Counted from the stretch's first letter, positions 17,679-27,446 are shown. The stretch: 64,000 nt of DNA from Diaminobutyricimonas aerilata (GCF_002797715.1 NZ_PGFF01000001.1:2751304-2815303), one strand, 5' to 3'. Notes: generated by a model from the sequence alone, not told the origin. Numbers and translations: made by a program.

Positions 17679-18896
17679 TCAGGCCGAGCCGTCCCGTCGC
17701 ACGTGATGGTACTGGGCCCGCAACCGCGCGCCGTCGCTGAGTGCCACGAAGAGCAGTCCCGCGGCGACGAGCCCGATGAGGGTCCACGGGAGCACATCGA
17801 TCCCGGCGGCGTCGAGCAGGCTGCCGCCGAGGATCGCCCCGCCCCCGATCGCGATGTTGAACGAGGTCGTGATCCACGCCGAGGCGACGTCGCGGATGCG
17901 CGGCGAGGCGGAGTGCAGCATGCGGGCATGGAAGAGGGAGGGCAGCCCGCCGAACGCGATGCTCCACGCGACGAGACCGGCGATGACGACACCGGGACTG
18001 CCCGCACCGAGCGAGAGGGTCGCCACCGCGACCGTGACCCCGGCGATGAGCCCGTAGGCGGTGGCACGCGGGTACCGGTCGCCGAGCGCACCGGCGAGCA
18101 CGAGCCCGACCGCCCCCGCCGCGCCGTAGACGAAGAGCAGTCCGCTGACGGCGTCCTCCGGGAAGCCCCCCTCGCGGATGAGCCACGGGGCGATGTAGGT
18201 GTAGAACACGTTCTGCCCGGTCATGATGAACAGCACCGAGACGCACACGATGATGACGGCGGGCACCGTCGGGTCCTTCCGCCCGGGCAGGGTGATCTCC
18301 CCCGTCGCCGGCTGGTGGAGGTGCTGCACGGGGGGCAGGAACGCGATCACGAGCAGCATGAACACGACCACGACGGCGCCCATCACGAGGAATGCGAGAC
18401 GCCAGCCGAGGGCGTGACCGAGCGCCGTGCCGAGCGGCACCCCGAGCACGAACGCGATCGTGCCGCCCGAGTTCGTGACCGCCACTGCACGCGCGAGCTG
18501 GTGACGCGGAACGAGATGGGCGGCGTACGGACCGGTCACGGCCCAGAACAACCCGTGGGCGAGTCCGCCGATCACGCGGGCGACGACGAGCAACTCGTAG
18601 GTGGGGGCGAGGGCGGCGAGCACGTTGCCGAGCGCGAAGACGGCGAGCAGCAGCACCATGAGCCACTTGCGCGACAGCCGTTGCGTGATGATCGTCAGCG
18701 GCGCGGTGCTCACGACCACCGTGCCCGCGAAGATCGTGACCAGCAGGCCCACCTTCGACTCGGACACGTCGAGGTCGCGGGCCATGTCGGGCAGCAGCCC
18801 GGTCGGCAGGAACTCGCTCGACACGGAGACGAAGATCGCTCCGGTGAGCACGAGCAGACGGAACAGGGGGAAGGTCGAGACCGAAACGGCGCTCAT
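17679..18896 (-). CDS. MFS drug-efflux-type transporter (DHA1)
   Basis: About 405 residues with twelve predicted membrane helices, similar to AraJ/YdhP-type DHA1 exporters. The N-terminal helix contains FVSVSSEFLPTGLLPDMA, and the loop after the second helix (QRLSRKWLM) is in place of the usual motif A. The ATG at 18896 is preferred because GGAAAG lies 7 nt upstream; an in-frame ATG at 18911 also exists. Substrates may be sugars or small drugs; none can be chosen from sequence. It is divergent from purU. Confidence 0.85.
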   Translation of the reverse strand: MSAVSVSTFPLFRLLVLTGAIFVSVSSEFLPTGLLPDMARDLDVSESKVGLLVTIFAGTVVVSTAPLTIITQRLSRKWLMVLLLAVFALGNVLAALAPTYELLVVARVIGGLAHGLFWAVTGPYAAHLVPRHQLARAVAVTNSGGTIAFVLGVPLGTALGHALGWRLAFLVMGAVVVVFMLLVIAFLPPVQHLHQPATGEITLPGRKDPTVPAVIIVCVSVLFIMTGQNVFYTYIAPWLIREGGFPEDAVSGLLFVYGAAGAVGLVLAGALGDRYPRATAYGLIAGVTVAVATLSLGAGSPGVVIAGLVAWSIAFGGLPSLFHARMLHSASPRIRDVASAWITTSFNIAIGGGAILGGSLLDAAGIDVLPWTLIGLVAAGLLFVALSDGARLRAQYHHVRRDGSA

Positions 18897-19040
18897 CGGT
18901 GTGCTTTCCAAGTGAGGGTGGTGGCTCGGTCGCCGGCCGCGGGATGCGCGTGCCGCGGCATCCCTTCCACCCTAACGACCGTCCGGCGAGCGGGAGGCGT
19001 GCTGCGGCCGGAGGCGACGACGGCCCGCTACTGTGGGCCC

Positions 19041-19895
19041 GTGACCGACGCGACGCACTGGATCCTCACGCTCGTCTGCGAGGACCGGCCCGGGATCGTG
19101 CACGCCGTGAGCGGCGCGATCGTCGAGGCCGACGGCAACATCACCGAATCGCAGCAGTTCTCGAGCGGCGACACCGGCAAGTTCTTCATGCGACTGCAGG
19201 TCGAGTCCGCGGCGACCCGCGAGCGATTCGAGCAGGCGCTCGCCCCGGTGACCGAGCGGTACGGCATGACCTGGCAGCTGGATGTCGTCGGGCGTCCGCT
19301 GCGCACGCTCGTGCTCGTGTCGAAGGCGGCGCACTGCCTCAACGATCTCGCATTCCGGCAGCGTGCCGGGCAGCTCGCGATCGAGGTGCCGCTCGTGCTG
19401 AGCAACCACGACGTGCTCGCCGGTCTCGCCGAGTTCTACGGGCTGCCGTTCGAGCACCGGCCGGTGACGGATGCGGAGAGCAAGGCCGCGTTCGAACGCC
19501 GGGTGCTCGAGGTGGTCGAGCAGCACGACGTCGAACTCGTCGTGCTCGCCCGGTACATGCAGATCCTCTCCCCCGAGCTGTGCGACGCGCTCGCGGGCCG
19601 CATCATCAACATCCACCACTCGTTCCTGCCCGGGTTCAAGGGCGCCAACCCGTACCGGCAGGCGCACGCGCGTGGCGTGAAGCTCATCGGGGCGACGGCG
19701 CATTTCGTGACGAGCGACCTCGACGAGGGCCCGATCATCGAGCAGAACGTCGTGCGGGTCGATCACTCGAAACCGCCGGAGGAGCTCGTCGCGATCGGTC
19801 AGGACGTCGAGTCGCGCACCCTGACGCAAGCGGTGCGCTGGTTCTCGGAGGACCGCGTGCTGCTCGACGGTGCCCGCACGATCATCTTCCAGTGA
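19041..19895 (+). CDS. purU: Formyltetrahydrofolate deformylase
   Basis: A 284-residue PurU, hydrolysing 10-formyl-THF to THF and formate. An N-terminal ACT domain (about 5-80, ILTLVCEDRPGIVHAVSG) is followed by the formyltransferase-like domain with SNHDVLAGLAEFYGLPF, VLARYMQILSP, and the active-site stretch INIHHSFLPGFKGANPY. The GTG start is leaderless: a TACTGT -10 (19029-19034) sits exactly 6 nt before it. The enzyme balances the one-carbon pool made by glyA-folD. It is followed 13 nt later by nagA. Confidence 0.96.
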   Translation: MTDATHWILTLVCEDRPGIVHAVSGAIVEADGNITESQQFSSGDTGKFFMRLQVESAATRERFEQALAPVTERYGMTWQLDVVGRPLRTLVLVSKAAHCLNDLAFRQRAGQLAIEVPLVLSNHDVLAGLAEFYGLPFEHRPVTDAESKAAFERRVLEVVEQHDVELVVLARYMQILSPELCDALAGRIINIHHSFLPGFKGANPYRQAHARGVKLIGATAHFVTSDLDEGPIIEQNVVRVDHSKPPEELVAIGQDVESRTLTQAVRWFSEDRVLLDGARTIIFQ

Positions 19896-19908
19896 ACGGC
19901 GGTCCCCG

Positions 19909-21039
19909 ATGAGCGTGCTGATCCGTGACGTGCGGCTGCTGGATGCCCGCACCGACGAGCCCGGATGGGTGCTGTTCGACGGAGCCGCGATCGCGGCGAC
20001 CGGCACCGGCGCGGCGCCCGACGCCGACGACACCGTCGACGGCGGCGGGCGCACCCTCGTTCCCGGATTCATCGACCTGCACGAGCACGGCGCGGGCGGC
20101 CACTCCTTCGACGACGGCCCCGACGCGATCCGGGCGGCACTCGCCGTGCACCGGGCGCACGGCACCACCCGGTCGGTGATCAGCCTCGTCACGAACCCGG
20201 TCGACGTGCTCGAGAGCAGCCTGCGCGGGATCGCCGAGCTCAGCGCGACCGACCCTCTCGTGCTCGGGGCGCACCTCGAGGGTCCGTTCCTCGCCCCCGA
20301 GCGTCGCGGCGCGCACAACGTCGACTTCCTGCGCTCCCCCGACTCCGACACGATCGAGCGCCTGCTCGCGGCGGCCGACGGATCGCTGCGGCAGATCACG
20401 ATCGCCCCGGAACTGCCCGGAGCGCTCGACGCGATCGAGCGCCTCACCGCCGCGGGCGTCGCGGTCGCCGTCGGGCACACCGAGGCGGACGCCGACCGCA
20501 CGCGCGAGGCCTTCGACCGCGGGGCGCGACTGCTCACCCACGCGTTCAACGCGATGCCGGGCATCCACCACCGCGCGCCGGGTCCCGTCGCGACGGCGCT
20601 CGCCGACGAACGGGTGGTCGTCGAACTCATCCTCGACGGCGAGCACGTGCATCCGGATGTCGCCGCGCTCACCTTCGCCGCGGCCCCCGGCCGCGTCGCC
20701 CTCGTGACCGACGCGATGGCCGCCGCCGGCGCGCACGACGGCGACTACCGGCTCGGCTCGCTCAACGTGACGGTCGAGAACGGACTGGCCGTGCTGAGCG
20801 GCACCCACACCATCGCGGGGTCGACCCTCACCCAGGACGCCGCGCTGCGGTTCGCGCGGGAACGCGTCGGGGTCACCGACCGCGCCGCGGTCGAGGCGGT
20901 CACGCTCGCGCCTGCCCGCGCCCTCGGGCTCGACGACCGCCTGGGGCTGTTGGCGCCGGGCTACGCCGCGGACGCGGTGCTGCTCGAGGCCGACGGGAGT
21001 GTCGCGCGAGTGTGGGGCGACGGCTCCCCGATCGCCTGA
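19909..21039 (+). CDS. nagA: N-acetylglucosamine-6-phosphate deacetylase
   Basis: A 376-residue amidohydrolase-superfamily enzyme removing acetate from GlcNAc-6-P. Metal and active-site motifs are DLHEHGAGGHSF, HLEGPFLAPERRGAHN, VAVGHTEAD, LTHAFNAM, LILDGEHVHPD and VTDAMAAAG (catalytic Asp). The chosen ATG at 19909 is the first in this frame after the purU stop. Its product, GlcN-6-P, is the substrate of NagB encoded by the leftward operon ending at 22498. The separate location and strand suggest separate control. Confidence 0.94.
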   Translation: MSVLIRDVRLLDARTDEPGWVLFDGAAIAATGTGAAPDADDTVDGGGRTLVPGFIDLHEHGAGGHSFDDGPDAIRAALAVHRAHGTTRSVISLVTNPVDVLESSLRGIAELSATDPLVLGAHLEGPFLAPERRGAHNVDFLRSPDSDTIERLLAAADGSLRQITIAPELPGALDAIERLTAAGVAVAVGHTEADADRTREAFDRGARLLTHAFNAMPGIHHRAPGPVATALADERVVVELILDGEHVHPDVAALTFAAAPGRVALVTDAMAAAGAHDGDYRLGSLNVTVENGLAVLSGTHTIAGSTLTQDAALRFARERVGVTDRAAVEAVTLAPARALGLDDRLGLLAPGYAADAVLLEADGSVARVWGDGSPIA

Positions 21040-21092
21040 GAGCCGCGTGGCAGTCGCCGCGTCGACGTGCCGGCTCCCCTAGCATCCGGACC

Positions 21093-22484
21093 ATGACGAC
21101 CGAACCGGCGACCCTCATCGTTCTCGGCGCGAGCGGCGATCTGGCCTCGCGACTCCTGCTCCCCGGACTCGGCGAGCTGCTCGCCGCCGAACCCGAGCGG
21201 CAGCTGCAGCTCATCGGGGCGGGCGTCGAGGAGTACGACGAGCCGGCCTGGCGCGACCGGGTGCGCACCGCGTTCGAGAGCGCGGGGGCGTCGGGCGAGG
21301 CGGTGGACCGCGCGCTCGAGTCCACCGTGTATCGCACGACGGACGTGACCACCGTCGACGACCTGCGCGAGCTGATCGCCCTCGCCGAGCATGCCCCGGC
21401 CCTCTACTTCGCGCTGCCGCCCGCGGTGACCGTGCGCGCATGCGAGCAACTGCGCGAGGTCGACCTTCCGGAGGGCACGACGCTCGCGCTCGAGAAGCCG
21501 TTCGGCAGCGACGCCGCCTCGGCGGCGGACCTCAACCGGCTGCTGCTCGAGCTCGTGCCCGAGGAACGTATCCAACGCGTCGACCACTTCCTCGCGCGCG
21601 CGACCGTGCTCAACCTGCTCGGCTTGCGGTTCGCGAACCGCACGATCGAGCCGCTGCTCAGCAGCGAGCACGTCGAGAGCATCGAGATCGTCTACGACGA
21701 GGACCTCGCCCTCGAGAACCGCGCGCGGTACTACGACAAGGCGGGCGCACTCGTCGACATGATCCAGAGCCACCTCCTGCAGGTGCTCGCGCTCCTGACG
21801 ATGGAGGCACCCGGATCGCTCTCGGCCGAGGAGGTGCGCGACCAGAAGGCGATCGTGCTGCGCGCGACCCGGTTGTGGCGCGGCGACCCGGCGCTCTCGA
21901 GCCGCCGCGGTCAGTACGGGGCGGGGCGCATCGGCGACCGCGACCTGCCCGCATACGCCGACGAGCCCGGGGTCCACCCCGCCAACGCCACCGAGACGCT
22001 CGCCGAGATGACCGTCGAGGTCGCGAACTGGCGCTGGACGGGAGTGCCCATCCTGCTGCGGTCGGGCAAGGCGATCGGCACCACGCGCAAGGAGATCCTC
22101 ATCACCTTCCGCCCGCCGCCCCGCGTGCCGGACGGCTTCTCGGGCGAGGTGCGCCAGGACCGCCTGCGGCTGACGTTCAAGCCCGACGGGATGGCGTGGG
22201 AGATCAACGTCAACGGTCCCGGCGATCCGTTCACGATCGACCCGGCCGAGATCGCGGCCGACTTCAACCCCGGCGCGCTGCCGGCGTACGGCGAAGTGCT
22301 GTCGGGCATCCTCGCCGGCGACCCGCTGCTGTCGGTGCGCGGCGACTCGGCCGAGGAGTGCTGGCGGATCGTCGAACCCGTGCTCGACGCGTGGCGCCGC
22401 GGGGACGTGCCGCTCGAGACCTACCCGGCCGGGTCCGCCGGCCCGGACGGCTGGTCTGAGCGACCGATCCCCGGCGTCGACTGA
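21093..22484 (+). CDS. Glucose-6-phosphate dehydrogenase-like enzyme, short form
   Basis: A 463-residue protein of the Zwf family, shorter than the usual ~500. Present are the NADP-binding VLGASGDLASR (10-20), EKPFG (K135), the substrate-phosphate region RVDHFLAR (H165, with Arg where the family normally has Lys), and RYYDKAGALVDMIQSHLLQ with the likely catalytic His at 227. The substitutions (DHYLGK to DHFLAR, RDM to VDM) suggest altered substrate preference or a paralog. It is probably leaderless, with TAGCAT 7 nt before the ATG. It lies 53 nt after nagA and converges on nagB. Confidence 0.85.
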   Translation: MTTEPATLIVLGASGDLASRLLLPGLGELLAAEPERQLQLIGAGVEEYDEPAWRDRVRTAFESAGASGEAVDRALESTVYRTTDVTTVDDLRELIALAEHAPALYFALPPAVTVRACEQLREVDLPEGTTLALEKPFGSDAASAADLNRLLLELVPEERIQRVDHFLARATVLNLLGLRFANRTIEPLLSSEHVESIEIVYDEDLALENRARYYDKAGALVDMIQSHLLQVLALLTMEAPGSLSAEEVRDQKAIVLRATRLWRGDPALSSRRGQYGAGRIGDRDLPAYADEPGVHPANATETLAEMTVEVANWRWTGVPILLRSGKAIGTTRKEILITFRPPPRVPDGFSGEVRQDRLRLTFKPDGMAWEINVNGPGDPFTIDPAEIAADFNPGALPAYGEVLSGILAGDPLLSVRGDSAEECWRIVEPVLDAWRRGDVPLETYPAGSAGPDGWSERPIPGVD

Positions 22485-22497
22485 CCGCCGAGCGCGC

Positions 22498-23268
22498 TCA
22501 GCGCTCGAAGTCGAGCCGGTTCTCCCACGCGAATCGGTGGTAGTCGGCGTGCGCGAGCCGCGACGCGGCCGCCTCGTCGACGATGACCATGACCTCCGGG
22601 TGCAGCTGGATCACCGAGCCGGGCAGGCTCGAGGTCACCGGTCCCTCGACCGCGCCGGCGACCGCTTCGGCCTTCGCCTCGCCGAACGCGAGCAGCACGA
22701 GCCGCCGGGCGCGCAGGATCGTGCCGAGGCCCTGCGTGATGCAGTGCCGCGGCACGTCGTCGAGCGAGTCGAAGAAGCGCGCGTTGTCGAGGCGGGTGCG
22801 CTCGGTGAGCGTCTTGATGCGCGTCGGCGACGCGAGCGACGAGCCCGGCTCGTTGAAGCCGATGTGTCCCGTGCGGCCGATGCCGAGGATCTGCAGGTCG
22901 ACGCCGCCGGCCTCGGCGATGGCGCGCTCGTAGCTCTCCCCCGCCTGCGCGAGCGGCCCGCCGTCGTCGCCCGGCACACGCACGAGATCCGGATCGAGTC
23001 CGAGCGGCTCGACCACCTCTCGGGTGATGACCGCGCGGTAGCTCTCCGGGTGCCCCGGCGGCAGGCCGATGTACTCGTCGAGCGCGAAGCCGCGCACCGC
23101 GCTCAGGTCGAGCCGCCGTTCGGCGAGCGCCCGGTACGTCGACAACGGAGTGGATCCCGTGGCGAACCCGAGCACCGCATCCGGTTTCTGCCCCACCACG
23201 GCGGCGATCTGAGCCGAGGCGAGCCGACCCGCCTCCTCCTCGTCACGCACGATCACGACTTCTGCCAT
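22498..23268 (-). CDS. nagB: Glucosamine-6-phosphate deaminase
   Basis: A 256-residue NagB converting GlcN-6-P to fructose 6-phosphate and ammonia in the cytoplasm. Motifs are GFATGSTPLSTY, FALDEYIGLP (catalytic Asp), and GIGRTGHIGFNEPGSS (active-site His). The ATG is fixed by GGGAGG a few bases upstream and overlaps the stop of the ROK kinase gene. It is last in the GlcNAc operon. The C-terminus lacks the extended allosteric segment of E. coli NagB. Confidence 0.96.
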   Translation of the reverse strand: MAEVVIVRDEEEAGRLASAQIAAVVGQKPDAVLGFATGSTPLSTYRALAERRLDLSAVRGFALDEYIGLPPGHPESYRAVITREVVEPLGLDPDLVRVPGDDGGPLAQAGESYERAIAEAGGVDLQILGIGRTGHIGFNEPGSSLASPTRIKTLTERTRLDNARFFDSLDDVPRHCITQGLGTILRARRLVLLAFGEAKAEAVAGAVEGPVTSSLPGSVIQLHPEVMVIVDEAAASRLAHADYHRFAWENRLDFER

Positions 23269-24170
23269 CAGATCCTCCCTACCAGGGCCGCGCCGACGGC
23301 GGCGGCCGGGAATCCGTCGGGGACGAGCTGCACGCGACCCGCGAGCCCGAGCGAGGCGAGGAACGGCGAGTCGCCCGACCAGCGGTCGAGCACGGCCCGC
23401 ACGTCGTTCAGGAGCGGCTCGCCGAGCGAGCTGAGCCCTCCCCCGATCACCACCGAATCCACATCCACGGTGAGCACGAGCAGCCGTACCGCCGCGGCGA
23501 CGTTCTCGACGAGACGATCGCGCACCGCCGTCGCCTCGGCGTCGCCGGCGGCGGCCGCCGCGAAGAGGGCGCTCGCGGGGCTCGGGTCGTCGGTCGGCCA
23601 TTGCCGGGCGATCGCCGATCCGGACGCGGCGGTCTCGAGGCACCCGCGCTGACCGCAGACGCACACGACGCCGTTCGGATCGACGGGGATGTGCCCGATC
23701 TCGCCGGCGATGCCGTGCGATCCGCGCCACAGCCGCCCCTCGATCACGAGGCCGGCGGCGAGTCCGGTGCCGAGGTTGAGGTACGCCATCGAGTGGGTCG
23801 GGTCATGCTCGAGCAGGTGGTAGGCGCCGAGCGCGGCGGCGTTGACGTCGTTCTCGACGCGCACGTCGCGACCGAGCCGCGCGGTGAGCTGCCCGCCGAG
23901 TTCGAGCCCCTCGAGGCCGAGGTTCACGGCGTGCGCCACCCGCCCTGAGGCGCTGTCGACCGCGCCGGGGATGCCGATGCCGATCGACTCGAACTCCCCC
24001 GCGCGGATGCCGGCGAGCTCGGCCAGCCGGGTGACCGCACCGAGTGCGGTCTGCAGCACCGCATCCGGACCGAAGCCGGTGGGCACGCGGAAGCGCTGGG
24101 CGAGGGCACCGTCCGCGGCGATCGCCACCGCATCGGTCTTGGTGCCGCCGATGTCGATGCCCGCTCTCAC
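23268..24170 (-). CDS. ROK-family sugar kinase, probable N-acetylglucosamine kinase
   Basis: A 300-residue ROK kinase. The ATP motif is GIDIGGTKTDAVAI near the start; the sugar site includes VENDVNAAALGAY and GEIGHIPVDP; the zinc motif is CVCGQRGCLE. The GTG start overlaps the stop of the NagZ-like gene and its stop overlaps the nagB start, giving tight coupling. Placement between a beta-N-acetylhexosaminidase and NagB makes GlcNAc the likely substrate; glucose or another hexosamine cannot be excluded by sequence. Confidence 0.88.
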   Translation of the reverse strand: MRAGIDIGGTKTDAVAIAADGALAQRFRVPTGFGPDAVLQTALGAVTRLAELAGIRAGEFESIGIGIPGAVDSASGRVAHAVNLGLEGLELGGQLTARLGRDVRVENDVNAAALGAYHLLEHDPTHSMAYLNLGTGLAAGLVIEGRLWRGSHGIAGEIGHIPVDPNGVVCVCGQRGCLETAASGSAIARQWPTDDPSPASALFAAAAAGDAEATAVRDRLVENVAAAVRLLVLTVDVDSVVIGGGLSSLGEPLLNDVRAVLDRWSGDSPFLASLGLAGRVQLVPDGFPAAAVGAALVGRI

Positions 24171-25567
24171 CGCACGCTCCCGTCGAGGGCCTGCACGAGC
24201 GCCTCGGCGACGTGCCGCGAGGCGCCGAACGTCGCGAGGTCGCTGTAACGGCGGTCGGGTGCGGGCCAGCCCATGTCGACCACCACGGTACCGGGTCGCT
24301 CCGTACGGGCGCGGTCGATCAGTTCGCGCACCCAGGCGTGCCGGTGGTTGTCCTTGCCGATCAGCACGAGCTGGTCGGCCTCGGGCAACGGCTCCCCCTC
24401 GGCGACGTGCCGCACGGGGGCTCCGACGGCGGCGGGTCCCCACGGCGCGACGCCGATCGCGATGTTGCGCGTCGTCTCGAGCTGCACGAGCAGCCGGTCC
24501 GGGTGGAGCGCGGGCAGTTCGCCGTCGAACGCGCCGCGGGTCGGCGCGGTGTCGAACGGCACGTCGTCCGCTCCGTCCGCCGGGGGCACGGGGGCCGCTC
24601 CGAGCTCGCGCACGCGGGTCGCCGCCCGCGCGAGGCGCTCGGCGGGCAGCCGGCCGTCCGCCACGGCGTCGACGATCGCGTCCTCGATCGAGGCGAGCTC
24701 CTCGTCGCTGTTGTCCGTACCGATGCACAGCAGGTCGGCGCCGGCGACGAGCGCACGCACGGCGGCCTCGGGGATGCCGTGCTCTCCGCTCGCGCCGACC
24801 ATGTCGAGCGCGTCGGTCACGATGACCCCGTCGAACCCGAGTTCGTCGCGCAGGAGTCCTTCGAGGATGCGCCGCGAGAAGGTCGCGGGCTCGTCTGCGT
24901 CGAGCTGCGGCAGCAGGATGTGCGAGGTCATCACGGTCCGGGCGCCGGCGGCGATCGCCGCACGGAACGGCGCCAGTTCGCGCTCGCGCAGCACCTCGAC
25001 GGGCGCATCGACGACGGGTAGCGCGAGGTGCGAATCCGCGGAGGTGTCGCCGTGGCCGGGGAAGTGCTTGAGGCACGCGGCGACGCCGGTGGACTGCAGG
25101 CCGCGCACCCACGCCGCGGCGTGGCGGGCGACGAGCCCGGGGGCGGCCCCGAAGCTGCGCACACCGATGACGGGATTGTCGGGATTGGAGTTGATGTCGA
25201 CGTCGGGCGCGAGGTCGAGGTTGATGCCGACCGCCGCGAGTTGTGCGCCCACCGCGCGGGCGACCCGTTCGGTCGCCGCCTCGTCGTCGATCCTCCCGAG
25301 CACCGCGTTGCCGGGGAACGGAGAGCCCGTCGCGTAGTGCAGGCGGGTGACGTCGCCGCCCTCCTCGTCGATCGAGACGACCGCGGCGGGGTTGGCGGCG
25401 CGGATCTCGGCGGTGAGCTGCGCCACCTGGTCCGTGTCGCGCACGTTGTCGCCGAAGAGGCACACCCCCCCGAGGCCCGCCCGCAGGCGGTCGCGCACCC
25501 ATCCGGGCAGCACGGTTCCCACGAAGCCGGGCATGAGCACCGCGGCCGCGTCGTCGCGCACGCTCAT
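24167..25567 (-). CDS. Beta-N-acetylhexosaminidase, glycoside hydrolase family 3 (NagZ-like)
   Basis: A 466-residue GH3 enzyme with the NagZ signature KHFPGHGDTSADSH carrying the His general acid/base, and VIVTDALDM with the catalytic Asp. No signal peptide is visible, so it acts in the cytoplasm on imported GlcNAc-containing oligosaccharides. A C-terminal extension of about 130 residues follows the catalytic barrel, as in the two-domain bacterial relatives. Start and stop overlap the neighbouring genes by 4 nt. Released GlcNAc would pass to the ROK kinase. Recycled muropeptides are an alternative substrate source. Confidence 0.92.
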   Translation of the reverse strand: MSVRDDAAAVLMPGFVGTVLPGWVRDRLRAGLGGVCLFGDNVRDTDQVAQLTAEIRAANPAAVVSIDEEGGDVTRLHYATGSPFPGNAVLGRIDDEAATERVARAVGAQLAAVGINLDLAPDVDINSNPDNPVIGVRSFGAAPGLVARHAAAWVRGLQSTGVAACLKHFPGHGDTSADSHLALPVVDAPVEVLRERELAPFRAAIAAGARTVMTSHILLPQLDADEPATFSRRILEGLLRDELGFDGVIVTDALDMVGASGEHGIPEAAVRALVAGADLLCIGTDNSDEELASIEDAIVDAVADGRLPAERLARAATRVRELGAAPVPPADGADDVPFDTAPTRGAFDGELPALHPDRLLVQLETTRNIAIGVAPWGPAAVGAPVRHVAEGEPLPEADQLVLIGKDNHRHAWVRELIDRARTERPGTVVVDMGWPAPDRRYSDLATFGASRHVAEALVQALDGSVR

Positions 25568-26472
25568 CCCTTGACCGCCCCGGCCACGAGACCCGAGGTC
25601 ATCCGGCCCTGCACGATGAGGAAGAACACGATGACCGGGATGGACATGAGCGTCGACCCGGCCATGATCGCGGCCCAATTGGTGGTGGTGGTCGCCTCCT
25701 GGAAGGTGCGCAACCACACGGGCAGCGTCTGGCTGTCGGGTCGGCTCATCACCACGAGGGCGAGCACGAACTCGTTCCAGGCCTGGATGAACCCGAACAC
25801 GCCGGTCGCGACGAGGCCCGGGGCGAGCAGCGGGAAGGTGACCCGCCAGAACGCCTGCATGCGCGAGCATCCGTCGATCATCGCCGCCTCCTCGAGCTCG
25901 AGCGGCACACCGTTCACGAAGCCGCGCAGCGTCCAGACCGTGAACGGCAGCACGGTGGCGACGTAGACGAGCGAGAGCCCGGCGAGGGTGTTGAGCAGCT
26001 GCCAGTCATCGAGCACGCGGTAGGTCGAGATGAGCATCGCCTCGCCCGGGATCATCTGGATGATCAGGATGGCGACGATGAACGACCCGCGACCGCGGAA
26101 CCGGAATCGCGTCACTGCGAGGGCCGCGAGGAACGCGAAGACGAGCGCGACGGCGACCGTGATGAGGGTGACGGCGAGTGAATTCCCGAGCGCCGGGAGG
26201 AACGGCGACCGGGTGTCGCCGAACAGCACGAGCTCGTAGTTCTTGAAGGTGAACTCGTCGGGCCAGAAGTGCGGCACCGCCGTGCGGGTGAGGTTGTTCG
26301 GCAGCAGCGACGTGTTGATCATCCAGTACACGGGGAACGCCGAGACGAGGAACACGATCACGGCGACCGCGCTGAGCACGACGCTCCCGACGCGGCGGCG
26401 CCTGCGTTCCGGGCTGGTCCGGCGGCCCGTGCTGCCGGCACGGGCCGGGCGGGCGGTGGCGAGCGCGGTCAC
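25564..26472 (-). CDS. Sugar ABC transporter permease, MalG type
   Basis: A 302-residue inner-membrane permease of the CUT1 family with six predicted helices. The EAA loop facing the ATPase reads PLELEEAAMIDGCSRMQAFW. The GTG start overlaps the stop of the partner permease. With the MalF-type permease and the lipoprotein it forms a carbohydrate importer; no ATPase gene is present, so a shared MsiK-type ATPase encoded elsewhere is needed. The operon context points to chitobiose or GlcNAc-containing sugars. Confidence 0.93.
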   Translation of the reverse strand: MTALATARPARAGSTGRRTSPERRRRRVGSVVLSAVAVIVFLVSAFPVYWMINTSLLPNNLTRTAVPHFWPDEFTFKNYELVLFGDTRSPFLPALGNSLAVTLITVAVALVFAFLAALAVTRFRFRGRGSFIVAILIIQMIPGEAMLISTYRVLDDWQLLNTLAGLSLVYVATVLPFTVWTLRGFVNGVPLELEEAAMIDGCSRMQAFWRVTFPLLAPGLVATGVFGFIQAWNEFVLALVVMSRPDSQTLPVWLRTFQEATTTTNWAAIMAGSTLMSIPVIVFFLIVQGRMTSGLVAGAVKG

Positions 26473-27446
26473 AGCTCCTCCTCGCGGATGGTCTTGCGGA
26501 CGTAGAAGAACGAGACGGCGAGCAGGATGACGACGAGGATCACGGCGGTCGCGCCGCCGATCCCGTACTCCCCCGTGCCGAGCGAGGTCTTGTAGATGTA
26601 GACGCCGATCGTCGAGGTCTGCTCCCGCACTCCGCCGATGCCCTGCAGGGCGTAGATCTGGGCGAAGACGCGCATGTCCCAGATGATCGAGAGGATCGTG
26701 AGCACCACGAAGATCGACCGCAGGTACGGGAAGACGATGAGCCGGAAGCGCTGCACGCTCGTGGCCCCGTCGAGCTGCGCCGCCTCGAGCACTTCTCCCG
26801 GCACCTGGGTCAGACCCGCGTAGAGCGAGAAGGCGACGAACGGCACGGCTCCCCAGGTGACGATGACGGTCGCGACGGCGAAGAAGCTCACCGGGTCGAT
26901 CAGCCAGGAGTGGCCCATGAAGTCGATGCCGGTCAGCTGGGTGAGCGTGTAGTTGACCACGCCGAACTGCGTGTCGAAGAGCCAGCCCCACACGATGGTG
27001 GCGGTGAGCGCCGGCATGGCCCAGGCGAGCAGCAGCCCGACCGAGACGAGCAGCCGGAAGAAGCGGTTGAGGCGCGTCATCATGAGCGCGACGAGCGTGC
27101 CGAGGACGATCGTGAGGGCCACGTTGACGATGCAGAACGCGATGCTGCGGGTGAGCACCGCCCAGAACTGCTCGTCGCCGAGCACCTCGATGTAGTTGTC
27201 GAGCCCGTTGAAGGGGGCGGGGGCACCGAAGGCCTGGGCACGCCCGTACTCCTGGAACGACATGATGAGCAGCTGCACGAGCGGCCAGCCGATGACGGCG
27301 GCGAGCACGGCGATGCCCGGGACGAGCAGGACGAGCGGGGTGAACCGGCCGGCGCGGCGGCGCGGCGGCGGGGGCACGCGGCGCACCTCCGACGCGAGAG
27401 GGTCGACCTCCTGCAGGGCAGGGCCGGCCTCGGGGGCGAGGGTCAT
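26469..27446 (-). CDS. Sugar ABC transporter permease, MalF type
   Basis: A 325-residue CUT1 permease with about six helices after a Pro/Arg-rich cytoplasmic N-terminus. The EAA loop reads VPGEVLEAAQLDGATSVQRF. The ATG is preceded by TAGGAGCG. It lies about 100 nt after the solute-binding protein gene; the gap holds a strong stem-loop that could lower permease expression relative to the binding protein. It pairs with the MalG-type permease. Confidence 0.93.
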   Translation of the reverse strand: MTLAPEAGPALQEVDPLASEVRRVPPPPRRRAGRFTPLVLLVPGIAVLAAVIGWPLVQLLIMSFQEYGRAQAFGAPAPFNGLDNYIEVLGDEQFWAVLTRSIAFCIVNVALTIVLGTLVALMMTRLNRFFRLLVSVGLLLAWAMPALTATIVWGWLFDTQFGVVNYTLTQLTGIDFMGHSWLIDPVSFFAVATVIVTWGAVPFVAFSLYAGLTQVPGEVLEAAQLDGATSVQRFRLIVFPYLRSIFVVLTILSIIWDMRVFAQIYALQGIGGVREQTSTIGVYIYKTSLGTGEYGIGGATAVILVVILLAVSFFYVRKTIREEEL

